Of a stretch of DNA of 7,000 bases, positions 1 to 6,390 are shown one piece after another. Below the pieces are notes generated by a model. The model ran no database searches and had not been told where the DNA came from. It saw only the letters and a program-made list of their open reading frames with translations. The stretch lies in assembly GCA_964406575.1 (NCBI GenBank), contig CAYOSH010000079.1, positions 1-7,000 of the forward strand. The letters run 5' to 3'. How positions within the stretch are numbered: the stretch's first letter is position 1; the number at the start of each line of letters is the position of its first letter. Source of the stretch: WTAW01 sp964406575. Lineage in GTDB: Bacteria; Acidobacteriota; Aminicenantia; Aminicenantales; Aminicenantaceae. Both the position numbers and the translations under genes were made by a program.

Positions 1-15
1 TTATGTCAGCCAAAG
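1..15 (+). repeat. 15-bp direct repeat, left copy
   Basis: The sequence TTATGTCAGCCAAAG at the very start of the window is repeated exactly at 6484-6498 on the same strand. The left edge is cut by the window, so the match may extend further. Downstream the two copies diverge after one base, with only patchy similarity (CACAATAT against GACATTAT). The function is unknown. An exact 15-mer recurring in 7 kb is not expected by chance (roughly 0.02 expected), but it could be part of a longer decayed repeat, a recombination scar, or coincidence. Confidence 0.5.
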
Positions 16-94
16 CACAATATCTAAATATCATATTATAGAATACGTCATTAATAAAAATGCCCTTTTCACAGAATTGCGGAGATTAAACCAT

Positions 95-124
95 TTGATA
101 TGAGGAAACGTTATTAAGTATGAT
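95..124 (+). promoter_or_regulatory. possible sigma-70 promoter for the ABC permease
   Basis: TTGATA at 95-100 and TATGAT at 119-124, 18 bp apart, each match the sigma-70 consensus at five of six positions. Transcription would begin near 131, giving a leader of about 64 nt before the ATG at 195. The -10 hexamer lies inside repeat copy A, so the repeat may have created or replaced the promoter. The rest of 1-194 is AT-rich, and I see no gene in it. This is a pattern match only. Confidence 0.35.
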
Positions 125-135
125 GTCCCCCGAAT
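113..135 (+). repeat. REP-like GTCCCCC repeat, copy A
   Basis: The core TATGATGTCCCCCGAAT at 119-135 matches copy C (3672-3688) at 16 of 17 bases, and copy B more loosely. It is preceded by ATTAAG, as in copy B. It sits in the leader of the permease gene. The motif style (AAGTAT-x-x-TGTCCCC-GAATT) resembles short palindromic elements found near Y1/RAYT transposases in several phyla; that link is from memory of the motif type, as no transposase of that class is in the window. Confidence 0.6.
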
Positions 136-194
136 AGCCCGAGTAGCGATTTATTTGATAATATCTTTGAAGACTTTGAGAAGACGTATTTAAA

Positions 195-2615
195 ATGTTA
201 AAAAACTACATTAAAACCGCCTTCCGCAACCTCAAGCGTTTCAAAACTTATTCCTTTATCAATTTAATGGGATTGGCCATCGGCATCGCGGTTTGCATCC
301 TGATAGTGATATACATCCAGGATGAATTCAGTTACGACCGCGTTCCCAGAGATTATTCCCGGATCTACCGTATCACTTTTCACGCCCAGACGCCGGACCA
401 GGGAGAAATAAGAACAGCGCGAACCCCCCCTCCATGGGCTCCTTCACTTGCCGAAGATTTCCCTGAAATAGAGAGTTATGTTCGTTTGAAAACGCCCCTC
501 GTCTCATGGCTGGTCAGCCGCGAGGAGATCGATAAAAGGTTTCATGAAAAGGGATTCTATTTTGCTGATGAAACTATCTTTGATTTTTTCAATTTCAAAC
601 TCAAAAAAGGTGATCCAGCCGAAGCCCTCAAAAACCCAAAATCTCTCGTTCTTACAGAGTCGGCCGCACAAAAATATTTCGGCAACGAAGACCCAATGGG
701 CAAAACACTTCGTCTTGACAACACCTATGATTTCCAGATTACAGGAGTGATGGAAGAGGTTCCGAAGAATATGCATTTTTCCTTCAACATCCTGGCCTCA
801 TTTTCAACCCTGAGTGCGATCCCCATCTATGGAGGAAATGTCTATACAACCTGGAGGAATGGCCTCGGTCCGGATCTCTATACCTATATTCGGCTGAAGG
901 ACGGTATCGCCCCATCTGCGATCGAGGCAAAATTGGCGGAGTTTCTTCAGAAATATCTGGGCGATATCATGAGCCGCTTGAACCTCAAGATATCCCCTCA
1001 ACTTCAACCCTTGAGTAGCATTCATTTGCATTCGAATCTGGACGCAGAGATCCGCGCGAACAGCGATATCCGATACATCTATATTTTTTCCGCTGTTGCC
1101 ATTTTTATCTTGTTGATCGCTTGTATCAACTTCATGAACTTGGCTACGGCTCGCTCTGCCACCAGAGCTCAGGAAGTGGGGATGCGGAAGGTCATCGGAG
1201 CAGAGAGGAAACAGCTTGTCTTTCAATTTTTTGGAGAGACAATTTTACTGGCATTTCTATCGCTCATTCTGGCCTTGATCCTCATCGTTGTTTTTCTGCC
1301 CGTATTCAACTCTCTATCCGGAAAACAGATGCAACCTATTTTATGGCATCCCTGGATCCTGCTCAGTATCATCGGGATCACACTATTTGTAGGAGTCGTT
1401 TCCGGCAGTTATCCAGCCCTATTTCTTTCGTCCTTCCAACCGGTCGCTATCTTCAGAGGCTCTCTAAAGGCGACCAGAGCGAACATCTGTCTAAGAAAGG
1501 GTTTAGTGGTCTTTCAGTTTGCTCTATCCATCATTTTTATAATAAGCACAGGAATCATCTATGATCAACTGCAGTTTATCAGAAACAGGGATTTGGGCTT
1601 TGATAAAGATCAGATCGTTGTCCTCCCCATGGGAGATCCGCGCGCACGACAGGTTTATCAGACTTTTAAAGACAAGGCCCTGCAAGACCCGAGTGTTCTC
1701 GCCATTTCTGGGACGAACAGTGTCCCTGGCGGCTTGATCGGCGTGCTGCTCTTTCTGCCCGAAGATGCCAGCCCAGGAGAGGAAGTGACCATGGAGCATT
1801 TTGTCGTGGATCATGATTTTATCGATGCGATGGGCTTAGAGATGGTCGAAGGGAGAACGTTTTCGCGGGAATATTCCACAGACACGATGGAGGCATTCAT
1901 CCTCAATGAGGCTGCAGTGAAGCATATGGGATGGGAGGGGGAAGCGATCGGCAAGCGCATTAATATTCTAAATTTCAAGAGGGGTCGAGTGATTGGAGTC
2001 GTTAACGATTTTCACGCCAAATCTCTCTATCAGAAGATCGAGCCCTTGCTCATTCATATTGCGCCCAATCCTGACGCTTTTATCCAGCTCATTGTGAGGA
2101 TCGCTCCTTATGATTATGAACAGACGTTAAATTTTCTCGAGGATGTTTGGAAGGAAGTATATCCCAGGGATCCCTTTGCCTATTCCTTCCTGGATGACGA
2201 TTTCGATAACCTCTACAGGAGTGAAAAACAAAGAGGGAAGGTGTTCCTCGCTTTTTCTGTCCTCGCTATTTTTATTGCCTGCCTGGGACTTTTTGGCTTG
2301 GCTTCTTTTACATCGGAGCAGAAGACCAAGGAGATCGGCATCAGAAAAGTTCTTGGCGCGACTGTAGGCAACATCATGAGGCTTCTTTCCATTGAGTTCA
2401 TCAAGCTTGTGCTCCTGGCGAATCTTATTGCCTGGCCTGTTTCTTATTATATCATGCACAACTGGTTGGAAAATTTCGCCTACAGAACCAACATCAGCAT
2501 CGGATTATTTATCCTGGTGGGAGTATTGGCCTTTATCATCGCATTAACAACGGTCAGCTTTCATGCCATCAAATCAGCGCTTGCCAACCCCGCTGATTCC
2601 ATACGCACGGAGTGA
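195..2615 (+). CDS. ABC transporter permease, FtsX/MacB-like, two-unit form
   Basis: Inner-membrane permease of the FtsX/MacB family, which moves substrates such as lipids, peptides or drugs across or out of the inner membrane using a separate ATPase. The protein has 806 residues in two similar halves. Half one: TM1 (about 21-41), periplasmic MacB core domain (about 50-290), then three helices near 297-318, 347-372 and 386-410. Half two: TM5 (435-457), second periplasmic domain (460-680), helices near 683-705, 731-753 and 768-790. Both halves carry the cytoplasmic family motif after their second helix: QEVGMRKVIGA near 326 and KEIGIRKVLGA near 712. This layout matches full-length relatives of about 800 residues, so it looks intact. 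The start at ATG 195 fits the usual N-terminus (MLKNYIKTAFRNLKR) and has a weak ribosome site, GAGAAGA at 178-184. No ATPase gene is in the window, so partner and substrate are unknown; the ATPase may lie upstream or be supplied elsewhere. Confidence 0.93.
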   Translation: MLKNYIKTAFRNLKRFKTYSFINLMGLAIGIAVCILIVIYIQDEFSYDRVPRDYSRIYRITFHAQTPDQGEIRTARTPPPWAPSLAEDFPEIESYVRLKTPLVSWLVSREEIDKRFHEKGFYFADETIFDFFNFKLKKGDPAEALKNPKSLVLTESAAQKYFGNEDPMGKTLRLDNTYDFQITGVMEEVPKNMHFSFNILASFSTLSAIPIYGGNVYTTWRNGLGPDLYTYIRLKDGIAPSAIEAKLAEFLQKYLGDIMSRLNLKISPQLQPLSSIHLHSNLDAEIRANSDIRYIYIFSAVAIFILLIACINFMNLATARSATRAQEVGMRKVIGAERKQLVFQFFGETILLAFLSLILALILIVVFLPVFNSLSGKQMQPILWHPWILLSIIGITLFVGVVSGSYPALFLSSFQPVAIFRGSLKATRANICLRKGLVVFQFALSIIFIISTGIIYDQLQFIRNRDLGFDKDQIVVLPMGDPRARQVYQTFKDKALQDPSVLAISGTNSVPGGLIGVLLFLPEDASPGEEVTMEHFVVDHDFIDAMGLEMVEGRTFSREYSTDTMEAFILNEAAVKHMGWEGEAIGKRINILNFKRGRVIGVVNDFHAKSLYQKIEPLLIHIAPNPDAFIQLIVRIAPYDYEQTLNFLEDVWKEVYPRDPFAYSFLDDDFDNLYRSEKQRGKVFLAFSVLAIFIACLGLFGLASFTSEQKTKEIGIRKVLGATVGNIMRLLSIEFIKLVLLANLIAWPVSYYIMHNWLENFAYRTNISIGLFILVGVLAFIIALTTVSFHAIKSALANPADSIRTE

Positions 2616-2769
2616 CGCGCATCTCTTTGTAAGACTCCTTACTTCCCAGGCATAGATTTATTCATACATTTTACAGGCAAATTGGATCTAAGTGGACCAC
2701 CAAATGACTAATTCGCTTTGATAGGATTGACCAAAATATCGAGAGAGCGCGAAGACTTCAACATCTTTA

Positions 2770-2798
2770 TTGATATTTTTATAAATGGTCAATATTAT
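2770..2798 (+). promoter_or_regulatory. sigma-70-type promoter for the DUF4397 gene
   Basis: TTGATA at 2770-2775 and TATTAT at 2793-2798 are separated by exactly 17 bp, close to the sigma-70 consensus. Predicted start of transcription is near 2805, leaving a leader of about 29 nt that contains a strong ribosome site, AGGAGG at 2821-2826, 7 nt before the ATG. The pairing of a good promoter and a near-perfect ribosome site suggests high expression independent of the permease upstream. The sequence 2616-2769 shows no gene, only a small hairpin at 2629-2642. Confidence 0.6.
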
Positions 2799-2833
2799 GA
2801 TCGCATCAATATTAAAAATGAGGAGGATTACCC

Positions 2834-3610
2834 ATGAAGAGGTATTTATTGTGTATCGCTGTATGCGTTTTTCTTCTTGCTATGTTTCAGATAGGAGTGA
2901 ATGCCCAGGAGGCCGTCGAAGAGGCTATTGGAGCCACTGATGACGCCAGCGTCTATTTTGTTCATGGAGTTCCAGGCTCAGTCATTGGAGAAACACCCAC
3001 TCTGCCGGTAGATATTTATCTCGATGAAAACCGGGTCGTAAGCAATATCAAATTCGGACAGATCAAAGGGCCCATCAAGATTCCTGCGGGAAAGTACACG
3101 GTTGGAGTGTATCGTTCAGGTATGGGCCCTGGAGCAGGATATTATCCGCTCGTTGAGGAAGATTTCAGTTTCAAGAATTATGAGAGCGCCTCGATCGTCG
3201 GGCATATTGATCCAGACGAGTTGGCCCAGATCAGCAAGTTCACCAACGATCTTTCTCCTGCAGGCCATTCAACCAAATGCAGGATTATTATTCACAATAC
3301 AAGTTCAGAATCTCAATTGGGTTATTGGTTTTACAACAATGTTCCAAAATATGATTACCATCCCGAATTGGGAAGTGACATATTAGATCCTGGCGACAAA
3401 AACGTTGTCGAAATTGCAAAGAAAAACCTGTTCGACGCAGGCGAAACATTTACCTGGAAGCTAGAAATTGGACTGGGAGCACAAAACTGGTATGACATTT
3501 ATGACAAATCCTTCAGCGTGAAATCCGGGCGTGCGGTTCTTGTCTATCTGGTGGGTAACAATGCCACCAAGACTTTTAAAGTGCTGAAAAAGAGCGTAAA
3601 GTTGAAATAA
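2834..3610 (+). CDS. secreted DUF4397 domain-containing protein
   Basis: 258-residue exported protein. Residues 1-24 form a classic signal peptide: MKR, a hydrophobic core, then VNA with probable cleavage before Q25. There is no lipobox cysteine at the cleavage site, so a free periplasmic or extracellular protein is likelier than a lipoprotein. From about residue 38 it shows the DUF4397 pattern: ASVYFVHGVPG, then VDIYLDENRVV, then a lysine/proline strand and the PAGKYTVGVYRSG turn; a second beta-rich half (about 145-258) ends in a lysine-rich tail. DUF4397 domains are beta-sandwich-like repeats of unknown role found in secreted and surface proteins. The ATG at 2834 is fixed by AGGAGG 7 nt upstream and by the signal peptide. 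It appears to be a single-gene unit with its own promoter, convergent with the protease gene. No enzymatic motif is visible; a structural or adhesive role is only a guess. Confidence 0.85.
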   Translation: MKRYLLCIAVCVFLLAMFQIGVNAQEAVEEAIGATDDASVYFVHGVPGSVIGETPTLPVDIYLDENRVVSNIKFGQIKGPIKIPAGKYTVGVYRSGMGPGAGYYPLVEEDFSFKNYESASIVGHIDPDELAQISKFTNDLSPAGHSTKCRIIIHNTSSESQLGYWFYNNVPKYDYHPELGSDILDPGDKNVVEIAKKNLFDAGETFTWKLEIGLGAQNWYDIYDKSFSVKSGRAVLVYLVGNNATKTFKVLKKSVKLK

Positions 3611-3613
3611 TCA

Positions 3614-3690
3614 GAATTCGGATAACTAATTTTGAATTAAGTATACTGTCCCCCCAAATTCCGAATTTATGTATGCTGTCCCCCGAATTC
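3614..3690. repeat. paired repeat unit framed by 8-bp inverted repeats
   Basis: GAATTCGG at 3614-3621 is the exact reverse complement of CCGAATTC at 3683-3690. Between them lie repeat copies B and C, joined by the perfect 13-bp palindrome AAATTCCGAATTT (3656-3668). The unit fills the gap between two convergent genes, beginning 4 bp after the DUF4397 stop and running up to the protease stop. It could fold as RNA from either strand and help end both transcripts, but there is no T-run typical of an intrinsic terminator. The size and layout fit a small non-autonomous REP/MITE-like element. Confidence 0.5.
3634..3659 (+). repeat. REP-like GTCCCCC repeat, copy B
   Basis: GAATTAAG followed by TATACTGTCCCCCCAAAT (3642-3659). 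It has one more C than copies A and C and a changed base after the C-run, but shares the AATTAAGTAT lead-in with copy A. It lies in the same orientation as copy C, about 30 bp upstream of it. Confidence 0.6.
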
Positions 3691-3696
3691 GAATTC
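3663..3696 (+). repeat. REP-like GTCCCCC repeat, copy C
   Basis: GAATTTATG leads into TATGCTGTCCCCCGAAT (3672-3688), followed by a doubled EcoRI-like hexamer, GAATTCGAATTC (3685-3696). Its right end touches the stop codon of the protease gene (TGA read at 3697-3695 on the minus strand), so the last bases of that gene lie against the repeat. CGAATT (3662-3667) and AATTCG (3686-3691) could pair as a 6-bp stem around the C-run. Confidence 0.6.
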
Positions 3697-5524
3697 AATT
3701 GCGAGGGTGAAGTTTCAAGATTCCATTCTCATTGTTAATCTCTACATCGAAGTGTTTGAGAAAATCATTGCCCAACAGTCCAACATCGGGATGTCCGGGC
3801 ATATCAAGAATGATGACCGGCACATTTTTTACACGAAAATCCTGGAGCTCTATAGAATCCAGAAAAACCTCATAAGCAAGCCCCACTCCTGAAGCCGTCG
3901 CCACCGATCTTACAGTTGTTCTGTCGGTAATCCTTATTCCTAAAGCTTCGACGGTTCTTGAAGGGATAGTGGTTACGGATGCCCCTGTATCGATGACAAA
4001 ATCCTGCCAGACCTGACGGTTGAGATAAGCTCTGGTGGGAATCAGCGTGGATCCCGGATTAAATCGTAGGACAATAGTCCTTTCTGCATCCAATCTCTCA
4101 GAGATGAGAGATTCCATTTCTTGTGCCATATCTCGAAATCTTTGGGGATAGGTGCGCATCGCCAAAAGCTCTGCTGCCCTTTCCCATTTTTCCTCAGCTA
4201 CGGCGAGATCAACCCCCAAAAGATGAAGTTCTACATCACCGGGAAAAAGGGACCTGCCAGCTTCAAAACCAATCCATCCGCTGTAAAAGACTCGCTCCTC
4301 AATGGATCGGGTGATCCAGTCTTTATAGAGTTGTGCATGGAAGATGTCCAGATCGGCTGGGTATTGTTCTTCGCTTCTAAAGAGACGCCTCTTCATTCTC
4401 TCGAAGTACTGAACTGCCTTCATGTGGTCGTAGGCATTCACGTAGGCAAGCGCAGCATCTTTAAGAAGCTCCGGGTTTGCGACCTTGATGATAAATTCAT
4501 CTGATAAGGAATCCGTTACTTCCTTAGAAAATCCATCTTTTATGAGTTCAGAGACGAGAGAATGGATCTCCCGGGCGATGGCCTCAGGACGGAGCGCAGG
4601 CGGTTTGTATTCTGAAGAAAATTGCGGATCCAGGAGAAATCCTTCAGCCAGAACCTCCAATTTTACTGTGGGTTGGACCTCATCTCTCATGGCCAAACCC
4701 TTGGCGAATTGCGTTTCCTGCCAGCTGGAAGAGAAGGCTCCGTTAAATTCAGTGACAGACAGGGTAGGCTCAGGAAGGAACCCCTGAGGGGGGTTCCAAA
4801 GAATGCCTCTTTCCATCCACGTGCCGAATGTCCATCCCACAACCCGGTCGTTCTGGGTAAAGACGCCAGGCTCCGTTATATTCTGGGGCAGAGAAATACT
4901 CGTGAAATATCCAGCCTCTTTGGGGGATAGAATTGTGATCTGATCGGCAGAGCGTTCTCTGTTTAGAGAATACCACTGAATCGGCTCTCCTCTTTGCCAG
5001 GGAGCAAGATCCAAGCTCTGATATTCTTTGCTCTGATCGAGTTGCCAAAGGCCAACGGGATCGCCGGCTGTCCACTGTCCCGCTGTGATCTGCGCTTCGA
5101 CACTCGCATTCCCCTCTGCTGAACGGAAAATCCAAGAGTTTCCACCCAGACAAACACAAATGGGCAGGGCGATCCAATTGCCGCTTACGACAGCCGAATC
5201 GATCTCAGAGATCGTTTCCCCCAACAATGTTTGATTGATGACTTTTCCTATAGCATATATGAGTCTTTCTTGAAACTCGGGTGTGAGTTCATAGGTCGGG
5301 CTCTGGATCGAGGATGGCTCTTTCCCCATCTGCGTTGATATCCCAGGGATCACAAATCTGTAAATCAGGAAGATTCCAGCTAATACAATGAATAGGCCCA
5401 CAATTATCCAAAGCCGCACATCTTTTTTGTGTGGAGTGAGGATTGTGGCCCTCAGCGGGGCACCACAATTTGAGCAAACATTGGAGGACCCCAGATTTTC
5501 TGATTTGCACCTGGGACAAAGCAC
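3695..5524 (-). CDS. membrane-anchored retropepsin-like aspartyl protease with zinc ribbon
   Basis: 609 residues. Residues 3-20 form a zinc ribbon, CPRC-x10-CSNC, followed by one transmembrane helix (about 38-55, LWIIVGLFIVLAGIFLIY), so the ribbon should be cytoplasmic and the bulk outside the inner membrane. Residues about 105-260 are beta-rich and unrecognised; a decayed trypsin-like fold is possible but unproven. Residues about 350-480 are helical and TPR-like. The C-terminal 100 residues are a single-domain retropepsin-type aspartyl protease: FVIDTGASVTTIP with catalytic Asp512 in DTGA, and the second family motif GLLGNDFL at 582-589. Such domains act as dimers, each giving one Asp. The start is GTG at 5524, chosen because it leads straight into the ribbon and has AAAGAGAA about 6 nt upstream; an in-frame stop lies 18 nt further up. 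The gene lies 75 bp downstream of the response regulator on the same strand and may be co-transcribed. Substrate unknown. Confidence 0.85.
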   Translation of the reverse strand: MLCPRCKSENLGSSNVCSNCGAPLRATILTPHKKDVRLWIIVGLFIVLAGIFLIYRFVIPGISTQMGKEPSSIQSPTYELTPEFQERLIYAIGKVINQTLLGETISEIDSAVVSGNWIALPICVCLGGNSWIFRSAEGNASVEAQITAGQWTAGDPVGLWQLDQSKEYQSLDLAPWQRGEPIQWYSLNRERSADQITILSPKEAGYFTSISLPQNITEPGVFTQNDRVVGWTFGTWMERGILWNPPQGFLPEPTLSVTEFNGAFSSSWQETQFAKGLAMRDEVQPTVKLEVLAEGFLLDPQFSSEYKPPALRPEAIAREIHSLVSELIKDGFSKEVTDSLSDEFIIKVANPELLKDAALAYVNAYDHMKAVQYFERMKRRLFRSEEQYPADLDIFHAQLYKDWITRSIEERVFYSGWIGFEAGRSLFPGDVELHLLGVDLAVAEEKWERAAELLAMRTYPQRFRDMAQEMESLISERLDAERTIVLRFNPGSTLIPTRAYLNRQVWQDFVIDTGASVTTIPSRTVEALGIRITDRTTVRSVATASGVGLAYEVFLDSIELQDFRVKNVPVIILDMPGHPDVGLLGNDFLKHFDVEINNENGILKLHPRN

Positions 5525-5537
5525 TGATGATTCTCTT

Positions 5538-5600
5538 TTAACTTATTAAATCTAGAATATTTACTGATTTGTATTCCACTTTTCGTTGGTTTTCAGTCAT
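5538..5600 (-). CDS. possible 20-residue peptide coupled to the response regulator
   Basis: A short frame starts at ATG 5600-5598, whose A is the last base of the response-regulator TGA (TGATG overlap, a usual sign of translational coupling). It encodes MTENQRKVEY... and ends at TAA 5540-5538, 13 bp before the GTG of the protease. It occupies most of the gap between the two genes. The composition is protein-like (polar, no cysteine), but it is too short to tell from chance and has no recognisable family. Alternatives are the stub of a lost gene or a meaningless frame. Confidence 0.2.
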   Translation of the reverse strand: MTENQRKVEYKSVNILDLIS

Positions 5601-6022
5601 CATTCACTGTCGGGATCAGGTTTGACATTTTCTTTGCTGAAGCTCTCTTGGTCTATATCCAACAATTCAAAAATTTTGTTTATCAGATTCTCCATATCGA
5701 TGGGTTTGGTGATGAAGTAGTCTGCCCCTTCATTAAAGGCCTCCTGCATACCAAATCGGCCTTTGTAAACACCGGTCATCATTATGACCTTGATGTGATC
5801 TAATTCCGGATTGTCTCTGATCTTTTTACACAGGTCCAATCCGTGAAGTTTGGGCATGAGCATATCGCTGATGATAAGGGCTGGCATCTCCTCTTCGATC
5901 AATTTTAATCCCTCTTCTCCATCTTTGGCACTGTAAACCCAAAATCCGCGAAGAATTAGGGCCTTCTCAAGGAGAGCAAGAGTTGTTCGATCATCATCAA
6001 CCACTACTATCTTTATGCTCAT
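5600..6022 (-). CDS. single-domain response regulator (CheY-like receiver)
   Basis: 140 residues, one receiver domain and no output domain. The acidic pocket is D9-D10-D11, the phospho-acceptor is D53 (in IISDMLMPKLHGLDLC), the switch residue is T83 (VIMMTG) and the conserved lysine is K106 (FITKP), so all residues needed for phosphorylation are present. After about residue 120 there is a short acidic tail (to DPDSE). It would take a phosphoryl group from a histidine kinase and act through protein contacts. No kinase is in the window, so it is an orphan here. The ATG at 6022 starts right before MSIKIVVVDDD, as the family expects; there is no clear ribosome site. It has its own promoter (6073-6101) and precedes the aspartyl protease by 75 bp. 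Whether it controls that protease is unknown. Confidence 0.92.
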   Translation of the reverse strand: MSIKIVVVDDDRTTLALLEKALILRGFWVYSAKDGEEGLKLIEEEMPALIISDMLMPKLHGLDLCKKIRDNPELDHIKVIMMTGVYKGRFGMQEAFNEGADYFITKPIDMENLINKIFELLDIDQESFSKENVKPDPDSE

Positions 6023-6072
6023 TTTGATCTGGGCTAAATTTACGATAAATTTTTTAACCGATTCCCTAATTT

Positions 6073-6101
6073 TTTATACCATATTGAAAGAACATCTTCA
6101 A
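6073..6101 (-). promoter_or_regulatory. sigma-70-type promoter for the response regulator
   Basis: On the minus strand TTGAAG (6101-6096) and TATAAA (6078-6073) are 17 bp apart. Transcription would begin near 6066, about 44 nt before the ATG at 6022. It lies just past the broken end of the transposase remnant, so it is probably native to the regulator gene, though the junction is close enough that the insertion may have changed what lies upstream. Confidence 0.5.
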
Positions 6102-6230
6102 TCAAATGGATGATCTAAAGGAAAAACGCTGCACTTTATAATCCCCACGATAACGCATAATACATTTACGAAACTCATGTGGAGGCAGGTAATCTATAGC
6201 CTGAGAGAAGATGGTTCCTCCCGTATTCAT
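6102..6230 (-). pseudogene. IS4-type (DUF4372) transposase, 5' remnant
   Basis: The frame from ATG 6230 encodes 42 residues, MNTGGTIFSQAIDYLPPHEF then RKCIMRYRGDYKVQRFS, the characteristic N-terminus of IS4-family transposases with a DUF4372 domain (pattern MN-GKT-FAQ-M-FLP-EF-KC--RY-GN--V-SFSCWDQ). After QRFS the homology stops: the expected CWDQF is missing and a stop follows six codons later. Full proteins are around 400 residues, so only about a tenth survives and the catalytic DDE core is gone. The start at 6230 is supported by AAAGGAG 5 nt upstream (6242-6236); the frame remains open to 6284 but that part is not family-like. This is a dead relic, and its missing 3' part should have lain toward the response regulator. 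I cannot place the terminal inverted repeats. Confidence 0.65.
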
Positions 6231-6360
6231 GGCCACTCCTTTAGTTAATAGAGGTAAGAATGACCATATCATAAAATTCTGCACAAATCGATTACGACGA
6301 AAATCTTTTTTATCTAACTGTATATATTGAAGTTAGAAGGATTCTGAAATTCAACAACCG

Positions 6361-6390
6361 GACAGCATGGAACTGTCACCCGAATTCATT
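6361..6390 (+). repeat. REP-like repeat, variant copy D
   Basis: GACAGCATGGAACTGTC (6361-6377) is an inverted pair, GACAG and CTGTC around 7 bp. The right half continues as AACTGTCACCCGAATTC (6371-6387), like the right part of copy C (CTGTCCCCCGAATTC) with one change. Read on the minus strand, the left half gives CATGCTGTCCGG, resembling the TATGCTGTCCCC core. So copy D may be two cores head to head. It lies between the transposase remnant and the barrel fragment. Confidence 0.45.

Noticed and set aside
804..1226. 140-codon open frame on the minus strand inside the permease gene
   Set aside because: It lies wholly opposite a clearly coding frame with family motifs, and its product has no recognisable features. 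The same applies to the opposite-strand frames at 504-776, 1524-1814 and 2127-2459.
2629..2642. Small hairpin GTAAG-ACTC-CTTAC after the permease stop
   Set aside because: A 5-bp stem without a clear T-run is too weak to call a terminator.
2726..2793. 8-bp inverted pair ATTGACCA (2726-2733) and TGGTCAAT (2786-2793) at the DUF4397 promoter
   Set aside because: The second half touches the -10 box, so an operator is imaginable, but an 8-bp match with a 52-bp gap in AT-rich DNA is near chance expectation.
5068..5087. CTGTCCACTGTCCCGCTGTG, similar to the GTCCCCC repeat core
   Set aside because: It is inside the protease coding frame, lacks the C-run and the AATTC flanks, and is best explained by codon content.
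4770..5177. 135-codon minus-strand frame within the protease gene
   Set aside because: A shifted frame of the real gene; rich in Arg, Ser and Trp with no domain pattern, while the protease frame is continuous through it.
6313..6337. Hairpin with a 7-bp stem, TCTAACT and AGTTAGA, 11-nt loop
   Set aside because: No T-run follows the stem in either direction, so it is not a convincing terminator, and I could not link it to an IS end.
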